From assembly GCA_022843265.1 (NCBI GenBank), contig JALHNZ010000006.1, positions 1 to 64,000 of the forward strand: a stretch of 64,000 nt of DNA, read 5' to 3'. The DNA comes from Gemmatimonadaceae bacterium (GTDB lineage Bacteria > Gemmatimonadota > Gemmatimonadetes > Gemmatimonadales > Gemmatimonadaceae). How positions within the stretch are numbered: position 1 is the first letter of the stretch; each line of letters starts with the position of its first letter. A model generated the notes under the pieces. It was not told the origin of the DNA and searched no databases. It saw only the letters and a program-made list of their open reading frames with translations. Of this stretch, positions 33,196 to 42,802 are shown one piece after another. A program made the translations under genes and the position numbers.

Positions 33196-34548
33196 CTAGT
33201 TGCGTGTGCTGCCCCCGATCGTACGTACGAATTCGCTGACCGCATCCGCGCCGCGTCGAACGTGCAAGACTGCGGGCGCGCCAATGGGCAGCAATACGCC
33301 GGCGCTGGCACGTGTCACGGTCGATGCGTCGGGATGCAGAAACAGCCCGTCGACGCGAATGGTGTCAATCGCGACGACGCCTGCCAGATCGCCCACTTCA
33401 CGCACTCGTCCGCCGGTGCGCGCAACGGCATCGTCGTAGTTGATGGCCAGGTCCACGCGCGCCGGTGCGCTGCCTGGCAAGACAAGGCTTCCACCAAGCA
33501 CCAGCAAGTCGCTCGCACCACCGGTATTGAACAGCAGCGTTTCATACGTGTCGGGATTCGCGCTACTCCATGCCCCGGTGGCAAGCGCGTCGAACACACT
33601 GATCAACGCGGCCACATGCAACGCGCGTAATCGCTGCTTCTGCGGATCGCCCGGCAGCGCACCACTTTCAATGAGTACGGTGCTGGTTCCCCACTGCTGG
33701 ATCAGATCGCCGAACGCGCGCGGATTGAACGTATCGTCGTATTTGGCGACACGATTTGGAAGTTCTGTCTGAAATGACGTGGCCAGCGTTGACGCGACAA
33801 GACGCGCGCGTGACCGCACGTCGTTGTATCCGCGAGACGCATCATGTGCAGGCGCCAGCAGCGCGATGGCCGCCTGGACACCGTCGCGACCGACACGTGT
33901 TCGTGCGTTCTGATCGTGCAGGTTGAAGCCGAACTTTGGCTTGAGCCGGTCATGCAGCGCCTTGAGCGCCTGCGCCTCCGGTGTGGAGAGCCGGCGCGCG
34001 TCGCGGTTGATATCCACACCGACCGCGTTCTCGCGCTGAAATACTTCCGCACCATCGGGGTTGAGCATGGGCAGGAAGACCAGTGTGACACCCTTCATGA
34101 TGCGTTCACGCAGCGCATCATCTCGACTTTCGGCGCGCGTATTGGCAAACCACCGCACGATGTCCGCCAACGCCATGGTTGCGGTAGACTCATCCCCGTG
34201 CATTTGCGACCAGAGCAGCACCGTATCGCGCCCGGTGCCGATCGTGATCGTGCGCAGCGGGCGCCCGTGCAGTGACTTACCCACTTCGTCTACCTTGAAC
34301 TCCGCGTACGTGGCAACGGGCAGCACGGCACTCCAGAACTGCTCGTGCGTGAACCGTCGTGTCGTAATGGTCGGTTCGCGATAGTCCGCCGCAATGCGCA
34401 GCGCCACACCCATCGCGCTGTCACCACAACACAGATTGACCGCCGCAGCGTTGGGCGTTGGTACTGTTTCGAGTGTGCGCGTTGAGCACGCACCAAACAC
34501 CGACACGCTCACAACGGCTGCGGCAACCAACGATCGCTTAGCGAGCAC
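33196..34548 (-). CDS. Secreted M14-family zinc carboxypeptidase-like lipoprotein
   Basis: A 450-residue protein starting at GTG 34548 with a lipoprotein signal (VLAKRSLVAAAVVSVSVFGAC). The zinc motif HxxE is HGDE in SQMHGDESTATMAL, with the third ligand H in FGFNLHDQN and the usual NPDGAEVFQREN...VDINRDAR stretch between. Late in the catalytic domain STVLIESGA supplies the general-base Glu region. The C-terminal ~100 residues form an extra domain. Peptidases of this kind cleave C-terminal residues or D-amino-acid links of peptidoglycan stems, and substrate is not resolved. The start overlaps the S41 stop by 11 bases. Confidence 0.85.
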   Translation of the reverse strand: MLAKRSLVAAAVVSVSVFGACSTRTLETVPTPNAAAVNLCCGDSAMGVALRIAADYREPTITTRRFTHEQFWSAVLPVATYAEFKVDEVGKSLHGRPLRTITIGTGRDTVLLWSQMHGDESTATMALADIVRWFANTRAESRDDALRERIMKGVTLVFLPMLNPDGAEVFQRENAVGVDINRDARRLSTPEAQALKALHDRLKPKFGFNLHDQNARTRVGRDGVQAAIALLAPAHDASRGYNDVRSRARLVASTLATSFQTELPNRVAKYDDTFNPRAFGDLIQQWGTSTVLIESGALPGDPQKQRLRALHVAALISVFDALATGAWSSANPDTYETLLFNTGGASDLLVLGGSLVLPGSAPARVDLAINYDDAVARTGGRVREVGDLAGVVAIDTIRVDGLFLHPDASTVTRASAGVLLPIGAPAVLHVRRGADAVSEFVRTIGGSTRN

Positions 34549-37500
34549 CCGAGTTCTCCCCACTGGCCGCGTTCCGGCTCGCGCGCAGCATGCGCAGCGC
34601 TTCCTGAATGGCTTCCATGAGTTCACGATCACGGCCCGCCAACTCGTCCATGGGAGAGTTGCGCACCCACACATCGGGCGGTACGCCGTAATTCTCCAGG
34701 TTCACACCGTAGTTGTTCGGCTTGCTCGGATCATACGTCACCACCAACGAGCCGGGCGTACGAATGCTGCCACCGTTAATGAGCGTGTAGCTGCCGGTGG
34801 CAATCACAGCGGCCGCCGTTGGGTTGCCCACAATACGCCCGAGTTCGAGCTGCCGGAATGCCATAGGCGTGACCTCGGAATCGGAGCCCGAACGCTGATT
34901 AATCAGCATGACCTTCGGACCGGCAATGGCCTGACGTGGTCGACGTCCCCAGCTGCGTGAGCCGCTGCGGTTGTTCCAGAATTGATACGGCTGCCGTTCA
35001 AGAATGTCGATCAGTTCCTGATCAATGTTGCCGCCACCATTGTAGCGAATATCCACAATGATACCGGCCTTGTTACTGAACTGATTGATCTCATTGCGAA
35101 ACACTTCGAGCGACGGCTGGTTCATGCTGCGAATGTGCACGTACGCAATCTGACCATTGGATTCCTTGTCAACGATCGCGCGACGCTCATCCACCCACTC
35201 CTGATATTTCACATCGCCGAGTGAGGTCACGGAGTTGATGCGCACCGTGCGCGCACCGTCTCCGCTGGCGCTGCTGGCCACGCGAAGCGGCACGTAGCTG
35301 TTCAAGGTGTTGCTCAGCGTTTTCCAGTAGTTGTCGCCCGCTTTGAGATCCTGACCATCAATGGCGAGCACGTACTGCCCCACCTCAAGGTTCAACCATT
35401 CCTTGTCGGCCGGACCGCCGCGATGCACGTGCGAAATGCGATAACGACCGGCTTTCTCATCGGCCTCAAGCTCAATGCCAAGCAACCGCGTTTGCGTAAT
35501 GCGCGGCATGGAGCGAGACGGGGGGCCGCTCACGCCGGTGTGCGACGCATTCAACTCGCCAATCATTTCATTGGCCAGATCGTACACGTCTTCATTCGTG
35601 CCAACGTGCGCCAGCAGCGGCTCGTACGTGCGCCAGATCGCATTCCAGTCACGTCCGTGCATTTTCTCATCATAGAAACGGTACTTCATCACACGCCACG
35701 ACTCGGCCAGCAGCTGGCGCCACTCATCGCGACGGTTCACCTGCACCGCAAAGTTGAAGTTCACGCGCTCGGTGCGCTGTGGTGTCGCAATCACCAGCTT
35801 GTGAATTTCTGTGCCAGACGTTGTTGGCGGGCCGTCGCTATCCGCGCCGCCCGTAGCCGCTCGTCGGAAGAACACGGTGCGGCGATCAACGGTTGGCGTG
35901 AGACCCTGAAATACGCCGGCCGCAATACGACGGCGATTCTGGCCGTCGAGACCAATGACAAACAGCCCATTCGCGTCTTCGCCGGTGCCACCGGTCACAG
36001 TGAAGTGAACCGAGCGTCCATCGCGTGCCAGGAACAGGTTGCCGGCACTGCCCGCACCCCGGGTGAGTTGGATGGCACGCCGCGCAATGCCGACGGTGTC
36101 GATCGTAATCGGTGCCGCGGGCGGAAGTGCAGCGGCCGGAGCTGCGGCGGCTGCAGTCGCCGTGGTATCCGCCCGCTCCGGTCGATTTCCCGCGCGACGC
36201 AGACGCTCGCGCACCAGCGGATCGTTCGGATCTTCCTGCAATCGCGCCAGTGACACGACAAACAGATGATTCGTGCCGGCATCCCGTGACGACGTGAACA
36301 CGAGCTGCTTCCCGTCGGGCGTGAGCACCGGATTACCGTCGTTGAACGGATTGTTGCTCACATTGTATTCACGACGCGCGCCGATATCGAACAGAAACAC
36401 ATCGGCGTTCTGATCATCGTCTCGGCGCGTGTACACCAGCCAGCGTCCGTCACCGGAGTACTGCGCAATGGAGTATCCGCCCGCTGGATTGTGCGCGAGT
36501 TCGCGCGACGTCCCGTTCGCGAGCTCTACCTCCCACAGGCGATTGTCGGCCACAAACGCCAGCTTGCGCGAATCAGCGGCCCACGTGAGATCGCTCTTGA
36601 TGGATTCGTGCGTGGTGAGCTTGCTCCGCGCACCTGTACCACGCTCCCACAACCAGATCTCCTCTTCACCCGATTCGTCGGAGATGTACGCAATGCGACG
36701 TCCATCGGGCGACCACAGCTGACTGCGCTCTCGCCACGGGGAGTTGGTCACACGCGCCAGTTCGCCCACTCCATCTTCGCTCGGTACCACCACAATCTCA
36801 CCATGCACATCAACGGCCACGTAGTCGCCGGTTGGTGACACGGTAAATCCGTCCGCACGATTGTTCGCCGAAATCACACCGATATCGTTCTCTTTCGGGT
36901 CAAACGCCATGCGGATGTCGACGCGCTGCGGCTGACCGCCAGCCACGCTGAGCGTCCACAAACTGAAGTTGTTTTCATAGATGAGACGCGATCCATCGGG
37001 CGAGATTGACGGGAACTGCACGCCGTCGTCGGCATGACGCGTGATCTGCTCCGGGGCGCCCCCCGCTGCGTTGATGCGCCATATGTTGAAAATCCCATCG
37101 CGCTCAGACGCAAAGTAGATGCGACCATCCGCGCCCCACATGGGGTGCACATCATGGGTGGCCGACTGGTACTGTTTGATGTCGGTGTCGGTGAGTTCAG
37201 TGATTGCGCCGGTGCGCAGATCCTGCACCGCGATATCCGCATTGTTGTTGCCCCGATATCCCTTGCGCCAATAGCTCGGCACGGAGCGGTTGAACGCCAC
37301 CATGGTCATGTCCTGCTTGATCATGCCCGAACGGCCGGCATCCATTGGCAGTGCACGCGGCAGCGAACCGTCAAGCGCCACGCGATAGAGTGGGGAACCC
37401 CATTGTTTCACGCCTCGGCTGGAGGTGAACACCACTTCGCGTCCGTCGGGCGTCCAGTAGAGTGCCTGATCGTCTCCACTATGCCACGTCAGCTGTTTGG

Positions 37501-37894
37501 GTTCGCCGCCCGAGACCGGCACCACGTACACATCGTTATTGCCCATGCGATTGCTGGTAAACGCAATCCACTGACCATCAGGCGAAAAACGCGGCATCAT
37601 GTCGCGCGCGACGTGCGCCGAGAGACGTCGTGCATTGGCACCATTTGCGTCGGCCAGCCAGATGTCATCCTGGTAGGTGAACGCAATGCGCCCGTCGTTG
37701 GCCACGTGCGCGTAGCGGGCAAAACGAATGGGTGAGTTGGCTGACTGCGCACTCGCGGATTGTGCGCTCGCGGCGGCCGAGAGCAGCAGGGCTGCCAACG
37801 CTGCGAGCAGTGGTGCGCGTTGACTACGTAGACGCGACGCGATCAGGTCTCGCGGCGCGGCGAGTGGGCGGGGTGCACCGAGCAGGGAAGGCAT
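34538..37894 (-). CDS. Tricorn-like S41 peptidase with TolB-type propeller
   Basis: A 1118-residue secreted protein with a signal peptide (LLAALAALLLSAAASAQS). N-terminal beta-propeller repeats follow the WD40-like TolB pattern (MPRFSPDGQWIAFTSNR, LYWTPDGREVVFTSSR, RSQLWSPDGRRIAYISDE). A tricorn core region has ELNASHTGV (Ser-His), then a PDZ domain (LNLEVGQYVLAIDGQDL) and the catalytic domain ending INQRSGSDSEVTPMAFRQ, with nucleophile Ser near residue 1000 and the late Glu in NLENYGVPPDVWV. Such enzymes degrade peptides into short products. Start 37894 (MPSLLGAPRP) is followed directly by the signal peptide, and GGAG lies 10 bases upstream. An Ala/Thr-rich linker sits around residues 580-605. 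Confidence 0.93.
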   Translation of the reverse strand: MPSLLGAPRPLAAPRDLIASRLRSQRAPLLAALAALLLSAAASAQSASAQSANSPIRFARYAHVANDGRIAFTYQDDIWLADANGANARRLSAHVARDMMPRFSPDGQWIAFTSNRMGNNDVYVVPVSGGEPKQLTWHSGDDQALYWTPDGREVVFTSSRGVKQWGSPLYRVALDGSLPRALPMDAGRSGMIKQDMTMVAFNRSVPSYWRKGYRGNNNADIAVQDLRTGAITELTDTDIKQYQSATHDVHPMWGADGRIYFASERDGIFNIWRINAAGGAPEQITRHADDGVQFPSISPDGSRLIYENNFSLWTLSVAGGQPQRVDIRMAFDPKENDIGVISANNRADGFTVSPTGDYVAVDVHGEIVVVPSEDGVGELARVTNSPWRERSQLWSPDGRRIAYISDESGEEEIWLWERGTGARSKLTTHESIKSDLTWAADSRKLAFVADNRLWEVELANGTSRELAHNPAGGYSIAQYSGDGRWLVYTRRDDDQNADVFLFDIGARREYNVSNNPFNDGNPVLTPDGKQLVFTSSRDAGTNHLFVVSLARLQEDPNDPLVRERLRRAGNRPERADTTATAAAAAPAAALPPAAPITIDTVGIARRAIQLTRGAGSAGNLFLARDGRSVHFTVTGGTGEDANGLFVIGLDGQNRRRIAAGVFQGLTPTVDRRTVFFRRAATGGADSDGPPTTSGTEIHKLVIATPQRTERVNFNFAVQVNRRDEWRQLLAESWRVMKYRFYDEKMHGRDWNAIWRTYEPLLAHVGTNEDVYDLANEMIGELNASHTGVSGPPSRSMPRITQTRLLGIELEADEKAGRYRISHVHRGGPADKEWLNLEVGQYVLAIDGQDLKAGDNYWKTLSNTLNSYVPLRVASSASGDGARTVRINSVTSLGDVKYQEWVDERRAIVDKESNGQIAYVHIRSMNQPSLEVFRNEINQFSNKAGIIVDIRYNGGGNIDQELIDILERQPYQFWNNRSGSRSWGRRPRQAIAGPKVMLINQRSGSDSEVTPMAFRQLELGRIVGNPTAAAVIATGSYTLINGGSIRTPGSLVVTYDPSKPNNYGVNLENYGVPPDVWVRNSPMDELAGRDRELMEAIQEALRMLRASRNAASGENSGAR

Positions 37895-38030
37895 GGCCGA
37901 CAGTCTCCAGGAAGGGGATGATGCCGAGGAATATGCGCCGCTCTCCTGCACCACGCTCCCCCCGTTGCACTCGTCGCACGTATTTTTCTCCGCTGGTTGT
38001 CAGCTCGACCTCCCCTTGCCCGCACACTCC

Positions 38031-39338
38031 ATGACCCGCCCCGTCCCAACCCGTTACTCGCTGGCGTGCTCAGCCCTCGCGGCCGGCGTGCTGCTTTCCG
38101 CGTCGTCGGCCTCGGCGCAGGTGCGCCCTACAGACGACGCTGCGCTGGTGACGCGTGCGCGCGGCATTCACGAGCGCGTCATGACGCTCGACACGCACGT
38201 GGATATTTCGCCCGCGAACTTCCGCGCCGATACACTCAACTACTCGGCCAAGTTGCCGCGTACGCAGGTGGACCTCGTCAAGATGGACGAGGGCGGACTC
38301 GACGCCGCATTTCTGATTGTGTACGTGGGTCAGTCGCCTCGGCTTGATGCGGATGGGTTTGCGGGCGCGAAGGCATCGGCCCTCGAAAAGTTCGCGGCGG
38401 TCCGTCGGCTTACCGACAGTATTGCGCCAACAAAAGCCGGTCTCGCGCTCACCGCGGCAGACGCCCGCGCTATCTACGCGAGCGGTCGCAAGGTGATTTT
38501 TATTGGCATCGAAAACGGCTTTCCGGTTGGTTCAGACATTACCAACGTCAAGCGCTTCTACGACTTAGGTGGTCGGTACATGTCGCTGGCGCACAATGGA
38601 CATAGTCAGCTTTCTGACTCCAACACCGGCGAACGCGACAATGTCTGGCTGCACAACGGACTCAGCCCGCTTGGTCGGCAGGTTGTGGCGGAGATGAATC
38701 GCCTGGGCATCATGATTGATATTTCGCACCCGTCCAAGGCGAGCATGATGCAGACCGTGGCGTTGTCCAAGGCGCCGATCATTGCGTCGCACTCGGGCGT
38801 GCGCGCGATCTGCAACCACAGCCGCAATATGGACGACGAGCAGATCGACGCGATGAAAAAGAATGGTGGCGTGATTCAGCTGGTGGCCTTCAACAGCTAT
38901 GTGAAGTGCGACGCGAAGAAGTCTGCGGCACGCGAATCGGCAGTTGCGGATCTGCGCAAGGAGTTTGGCATCGCGGCCACGAACAACCGCGAAGTCAGTG
39001 CCGCGATCGCGGCGCTACCCGACGCACGGCGCAACGAGTACCTGGCCAAACAGGAAGACATCACGGCGCGTCGTTATCCCGCGGATCCGGCGGCCACGGT
39101 GTCAGACTTTGCGGATCACATTGACTACGTGGTCAAGCGCGTGGGCATTGATCACGCCGGCATCAGCTCGGACTTTGATGGCGGTGGCGGAGTGGAAGGC
39201 TGGCGCAGCGCGACCGAGACGTTCAACGTGACGCTCGAGTTGGTGCGCCGCGGATACACAGAGGAGCAGATCGCCAAGATCTGGAGCGGCAATCTGCTCC
39301 GCGTGCTTGAGCAGGTAGAAAAGGTGGCGGGCAAATAG
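38031..39338 (+). CDS. Secreted M19 membrane-dipeptidase homologue
   Basis: A 435-residue zinc dipeptidase with a signal peptide (LAAGVLLSASSASAQ). The binuclear zinc ligands of the family are present: H56 and D58 in LDTHVD, Glu in FIGIENGF, His in SLAHNGHSQ, His in ASHSGVRAICNHSRN, and Asp in GISSDFDGGGG near the C-terminus. M19 enzymes cleave dipeptides, including some with D-residues. It is divergent from the tricorn-like gene and convergent with the S9 gene, only 6 bases away. Confidence 0.93.
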   Translation: MTRPVPTRYSLACSALAAGVLLSASSASAQVRPTDDAALVTRARGIHERVMTLDTHVDISPANFRADTLNYSAKLPRTQVDLVKMDEGGLDAAFLIVYVGQSPRLDADGFAGAKASALEKFAAVRRLTDSIAPTKAGLALTAADARAIYASGRKVIFIGIENGFPVGSDITNVKRFYDLGGRYMSLAHNGHSQLSDSNTGERDNVWLHNGLSPLGRQVVAEMNRLGIMIDISHPSKASMMQTVALSKAPIIASHSGVRAICNHSRNMDDEQIDAMKKNGGVIQLVAFNSYVKCDAKKSAARESAVADLRKEFGIAATNNREVSAAIAALPDARRNEYLAKQEDITARRYPADPAATVSDFADHIDYVVKRVGIDHAGISSDFDGGGGVEGWRSATETFNVTLELVRRGYTEEQIAKIWSGNLLRVLEQVEKVAGK

Positions 39339-39344
39339 TTCGGT

Positions 39345-42188
39345 TTACGGCGTGTCGCGGCCTTTCTGAAGCTGCGGCACGCCGTCTGTCATCCAGCGCG
39401 GCGCGGGCGCGTCTTTGAGATGATGATCAAAGAACTGACGCATACGCACCTGAAAGTCTTTCTGATTTTCTTTCTTCGCGAGATGATGCGGTTCCCCGGG
39501 ATACGACAGGAGAATCACGTCTTTCCCATTGCGACGCGCCGCTGAGTAGAGCTCAAGCCCCTGCATCCAGTCGACCGCACCGTCCTCGGTGCCGTGCAGA
39601 ATCATGAACGGCACTTTGATGTTCTGCACATTGTGCACGGGTGACTGGCTTTCGTAGAGCTCCTTGGCCGTCCACGGCGTAACGCCGCGCCCCATGCGCA
39701 CCTGGCCGACTTCGCTGATGCCCTGCTGAATGGTGCCACTGCTGCGATAGAGCGTCCCGTAAAAGCTCATCAGGTTGGTTGGCGGCGCACCGGTGACCAC
39801 CGTGCGGAACATGTCGGTTTGCGTGAGAATGAAGCTCGACTGGTACCCGCTCCAGCTGTGTCCCTGCAACCCAATGCGTGCAGGATCCGCGAAGCCGAGT
39901 TCGATGACCTTTTTCACAGCGCTGGTGACACAATCCAGCGCCGATGATCCGGGTTTGCCAATCTCGTACACAACATCGGGCTGCAGCACGAGATATCCAT
40001 TGCTCGCGTACGTGCTGATGTGCGGACGGTCATCATACACCGGCATGCTGAAGCTGTGGTGCTGCTGGGACATCTTTTCGTAGAAGTACACGATCATCGG
40101 GTACTTCTTGCCCGGCTCATAGTTGGCCGGCAAGGTCAGCGTACCCTGCAATTTCTGACCTTTGCTGTTGGTGTAGTCCACGAGACGTTTGCTGCCCCAC
40201 GCGTATTCCGCGAGTTGCGGATTTGCATCCGTGATCTTGCGAGGGCTCGTAAAACGACGATCGCTCACGTACCAATCGGGATACTCAGTAAAACTGCCCT
40301 TGGTAAACGCAATGCGTGCGCCGTTCTCTGACACGGTGTACCCGCCAATCGCGCGATCATCGTACACGAGCGGCACCGGCGCCTGTTTCGGCGTCAGTTC
40401 GTAGTATCCGCTCTTCTTGGTCCACTCGCCGTACGCGGTGAGCAACAATGGACGGGTGAGATCGATGCCACGATCCTCTGCGCCTCGTCGCGCGCCTTCT
40501 GCGTTGCGCACAATGCGAAACCGGATCTGCTCCTTGTCACCCATGCCTCGCGTGAGATTGACGGCGCGTGAACCATCGAGCGCGAGCTGCCAGATGTCGA
40601 ACTGGTGGTTCAGCAGTACGTGTTTGCCGTCGGCGCTCCAACCGGCTACGCCGTAGGTGGGAAGTTCGTAGTCGTGGTCGTCCGTGATGTCGACAAAACG
40701 CGTTTCCGTGGCGCCATCAATGATTGCATCGCGTCCAACTTCAAGGTCGTACGCGTGCACGCGCTTATCTTGCAGATACAGGAAAAATCGGCTGTCCGGT
40801 GACGTACCCATCGTGCGCGACAACGACTTCGCAATCAGCGTGCGTTCACCCGTCGCGAGGTTCACTCGGTAGTAGTCGGCGCGACTACCGCCCCATGCGA
40901 CTTCTCCTCGGTAGCTCGTATCAATGCGGCCAATCCCCCACTTCTGATTTGTGGTCGGCTGTACGCTGCGCATGACGTCGTCGCCGAGTACACGGAGCAC
41001 ACCCGTGGACGGCGTGAAGCGTGCCGGCAGCGTGGCGCGGCGTTCTTGCGCGAGTCGTACAATCTGAACGGACTGGGGCTCGGGGTCCTTCCAGTGCCAT
41101 ACATCAACATTGGCCACCGGATCGTCTGATTTTTTCGCTTCTGTTTCCTGCACTTTCATGCCGAGCAGGATTGACGCACCGTCGGGCGACCATCGCAGTG
41201 GGGCGAACTCGCTGATCACCTGATCGGCGGGCAGTGTGTTTGCAGAATCGCCGCGCACGATCGCTGTTTTCTGTTGCGCGGTTCCGGCGTTGCTGAACGT
41301 CAGCAGCGTATTCACGCGCTGTGTCTTTCCTTCGGGCTTGATACCGCGCAGCACCGCCAGGTGCGATCCCTTGTCGCTCCATGAGAGCTGCGCGTAGTCG
41401 GCGGGCGCGCCATCGAGTGGGCGAACAGCGCCCGTGGCGAGTGTGAGCAGGTACACACCGTTGCCCAGTTTTTCAGCAGCATCAACCGTGTAGGCCAGAT
41501 GCGCGCCCGATTCGTCGAAGGCATACAGGCCCACGTTGCCAATGTTGCGGGTGCTGCCTGTGGACAGATCACGCACGATCAGATCCGCGCCATCATGCTT
41601 CGCCGTGGCCACCGGCTTGGCTCCGCGCACCGCGAGCCAGGCACCGCCGTTCGCAAACGCAAAACTTGCCGCGTTAGGCATGCTGAACGTTTCGCCGGTT
41701 GCCACATGGCGCGCTTCAAAACGTCTCGGTGGTGCGGGTGCAGCAGCGGTCGCTGCACCAGCGGTGCGTGCACGCCGCGCTCGCTCCAGCTCCGCCGTGG
41801 TTGGATTCACGTAGTAGCCCACCCAACGCGAGTCTTCGCTAAACACCGGTCCGCTTCCCACGGGAATCGTATGCGTGCGATCGCCGCTGAGCGACTTCAC
41901 ATGCAGCACCGCATCGCCTTCGTTTGGCGAATACACAAACGACATCCACTCGCCATTGGGCGACAGCGCGGTGGACGTCACACGTTTCCACTGGGCGTAG
42001 TCATCCAGGGAAAGCGTCTTGAGGGCCGACGACGACGCAGCGGGAGCCGTTGTGGCGCGGTTGGCCGAAACCGGCGCGCTCTGCGCGGAGAGCGAAGCAC
42101 CGAACAGCAGACACAACGGCGTGAGGCACAACGGCGTGAGGCGCGGCATTCGCGGTGCGCGCACGACGGATTGAGGCAGGCGGGACAT
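39345..42188 (-). CDS. Secreted S9 prolyl-oligopeptidase-family peptidase
   Basis: A 947-residue secreted protein. An N-terminal 7-bladed-type propeller occupies about residues 45-640, with WSPDGASILLGM and YGVAGWSADGKHVLLNHQ blades. The C-terminal alpha/beta-hydrolase domain has GHSWSGYQS (nucleophile Ser near 780), HGTEDGAVDWMQG (Asp near 870) and YPGEPHHL (His near 900). It cleaves short peptides. The signal peptide contains a 5-residue duplication (LTPLC repeated) from a 15-bp DNA tandem duplication. CGGAGAA sits 6 bases before the ATG. Convergent with the M19 dipeptidase gene. Confidence 0.93.
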   Translation of the reverse strand: MSRLPQSVVRAPRMPRLTPLCLTPLCLLFGASLSAQSAPVSANRATTAPAASSSALKTLSLDDYAQWKRVTSTALSPNGEWMSFVYSPNEGDAVLHVKSLSGDRTHTIPVGSGPVFSEDSRWVGYYVNPTTAELERARRARTAGAATAAAPAPPRRFEARHVATGETFSMPNAASFAFANGGAWLAVRGAKPVATAKHDGADLIVRDLSTGSTRNIGNVGLYAFDESGAHLAYTVDAAEKLGNGVYLLTLATGAVRPLDGAPADYAQLSWSDKGSHLAVLRGIKPEGKTQRVNTLLTFSNAGTAQQKTAIVRGDSANTLPADQVISEFAPLRWSPDGASILLGMKVQETEAKKSDDPVANVDVWHWKDPEPQSVQIVRLAQERRATLPARFTPSTGVLRVLGDDVMRSVQPTTNQKWGIGRIDTSYRGEVAWGGSRADYYRVNLATGERTLIAKSLSRTMGTSPDSRFFLYLQDKRVHAYDLEVGRDAIIDGATETRFVDITDDHDYELPTYGVAGWSADGKHVLLNHQFDIWQLALDGSRAVNLTRGMGDKEQIRFRIVRNAEGARRGAEDRGIDLTRPLLLTAYGEWTKKSGYYELTPKQAPVPLVYDDRAIGGYTVSENGARIAFTKGSFTEYPDWYVSDRRFTSPRKITDANPQLAEYAWGSKRLVDYTNSKGQKLQGTLTLPANYEPGKKYPMIVYFYEKMSQQHHSFSMPVYDDRPHISTYASNGYLVLQPDVVYEIGKPGSSALDCVTSAVKKVIELGFADPARIGLQGHSWSGYQSSFILTQTDMFRTVVTGAPPTNLMSFYGTLYRSSGTIQQGISEVGQVRMGRGVTPWTAKELYESQSPVHNVQNIKVPFMILHGTEDGAVDWMQGLELYSAARRNGKDVILLSYPGEPHHLAKKENQKDFQVRMRQFFDHHLKDAPAPRWMTDGVPQLQKGRDTP
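42112..42141. repeat. 15-bp tandem duplication inside a signal peptide
   Basis: CACAACGGCGTGAGG is repeated perfectly (42112-42126 and 42127-42141) within the signal-peptide region of the S9 peptidase gene and duplicates five residues in frame. It looks like a recent replication-slippage event and does not alter the reading frame. Confidence 0.9.
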
Positions 42189-42260
42189 GCGGAGTTCTCC
42201 GAGGGAAAGGGCGCACAGATTGGCGCGGCATTGCTTCGAAAATACGCCGGAAAACGAAAA

Positions 42261-42288
42261 CGGGCGAACAGCGTAAGCCGTTCGCCCG
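42261..42288 (-). terminator. Terminator of the hibernation-factor gene
   Basis: A 9-bp stem CGGGCGAAC/GTTCGCCCG with an inner GC/GC pair. On the minus strand it is followed by TTTTCGTTTT, a good intrinsic terminator, 20 bases after the stop of the gene at 42308-42622. Confidence 0.88.
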
Positions 42289-42307
42289 AGAATTTTCCCG
42301 CCATACG

Positions 42308-42622
42308 TTAGTGCGTCGCCATCTTGCCAAACACAGTGTCCAGCGCGCTTCTGAGCTTCGCCGTGGCTCCGGCGACCGCCTTGTCGATATCTGCCGCATT
42401 GTGCGAAACGGCGGTTGGCTGTCGACCGGCAATGCGAACTTCCATGAGACAGCGCTTATCGTCGGAGCCATGCTTATGACTATTCTCGTCGCTCAGGTGC
42501 ACTTCAATGCGCGTGATACGATCTGAGAAACGAGCGATGCCGTGCCTGACTGCAGCCTCGACTTCAGTCGCGAGCGTCGCGTGGCCTTCCACGCTGCTAT
42601 CTGTATTGACCAGTACATCCAT
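42308..42622 (-). CDS. HPF/RaiA-family ribosome-associated protein
   Basis: A 104-residue protein of the HPF/RaiA (YfiA) fold: MDVLVNTDSSVEGHATLATEVEAAVRHGIARFSDRITRIEVHLSDENSHKHGSDDKRCLMEVRIAGRQPTAVSHNAADIDKAVAGATAKLRSAL. The family motif of two beta-strands, RIEVHLSDEN and CLMEVRIAGRQPTAVS, is clear. The short form lacks the C-terminal dimerisation domain of long HPF, so it would act as the 70S-inactivating or 100S-preventing type. GAGGCGGA precedes the start. Transcription ends at a strong terminator at 42261-42288. Confidence 0.9.
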   Translation of the reverse strand: MDVLVNTDSSVEGHATLATEVEAAVRHGIARFSDRITRIEVHLSDENSHKHGSDDKRCLMEVRIAGRQPTAVSHNAADIDKAVAGATAKLRSALDTVFGKMATH

Positions 42623-42802
42623 GCGAGATCCGCCTCAGAAATTAGACGTCGAACAGGATGGACGCGACGCGTCCGCATTCACCAGTTATCGATGTGATAC
42701 CCCAGACTCCTCGGCTTGAGCCGTCCTGAAAACCGAACACTGGGCGAAGCGCTTGTGCAACGTGTGGCGCCACATGTCGCGCCGCGCCACGCGAAACCCA
42801 CA

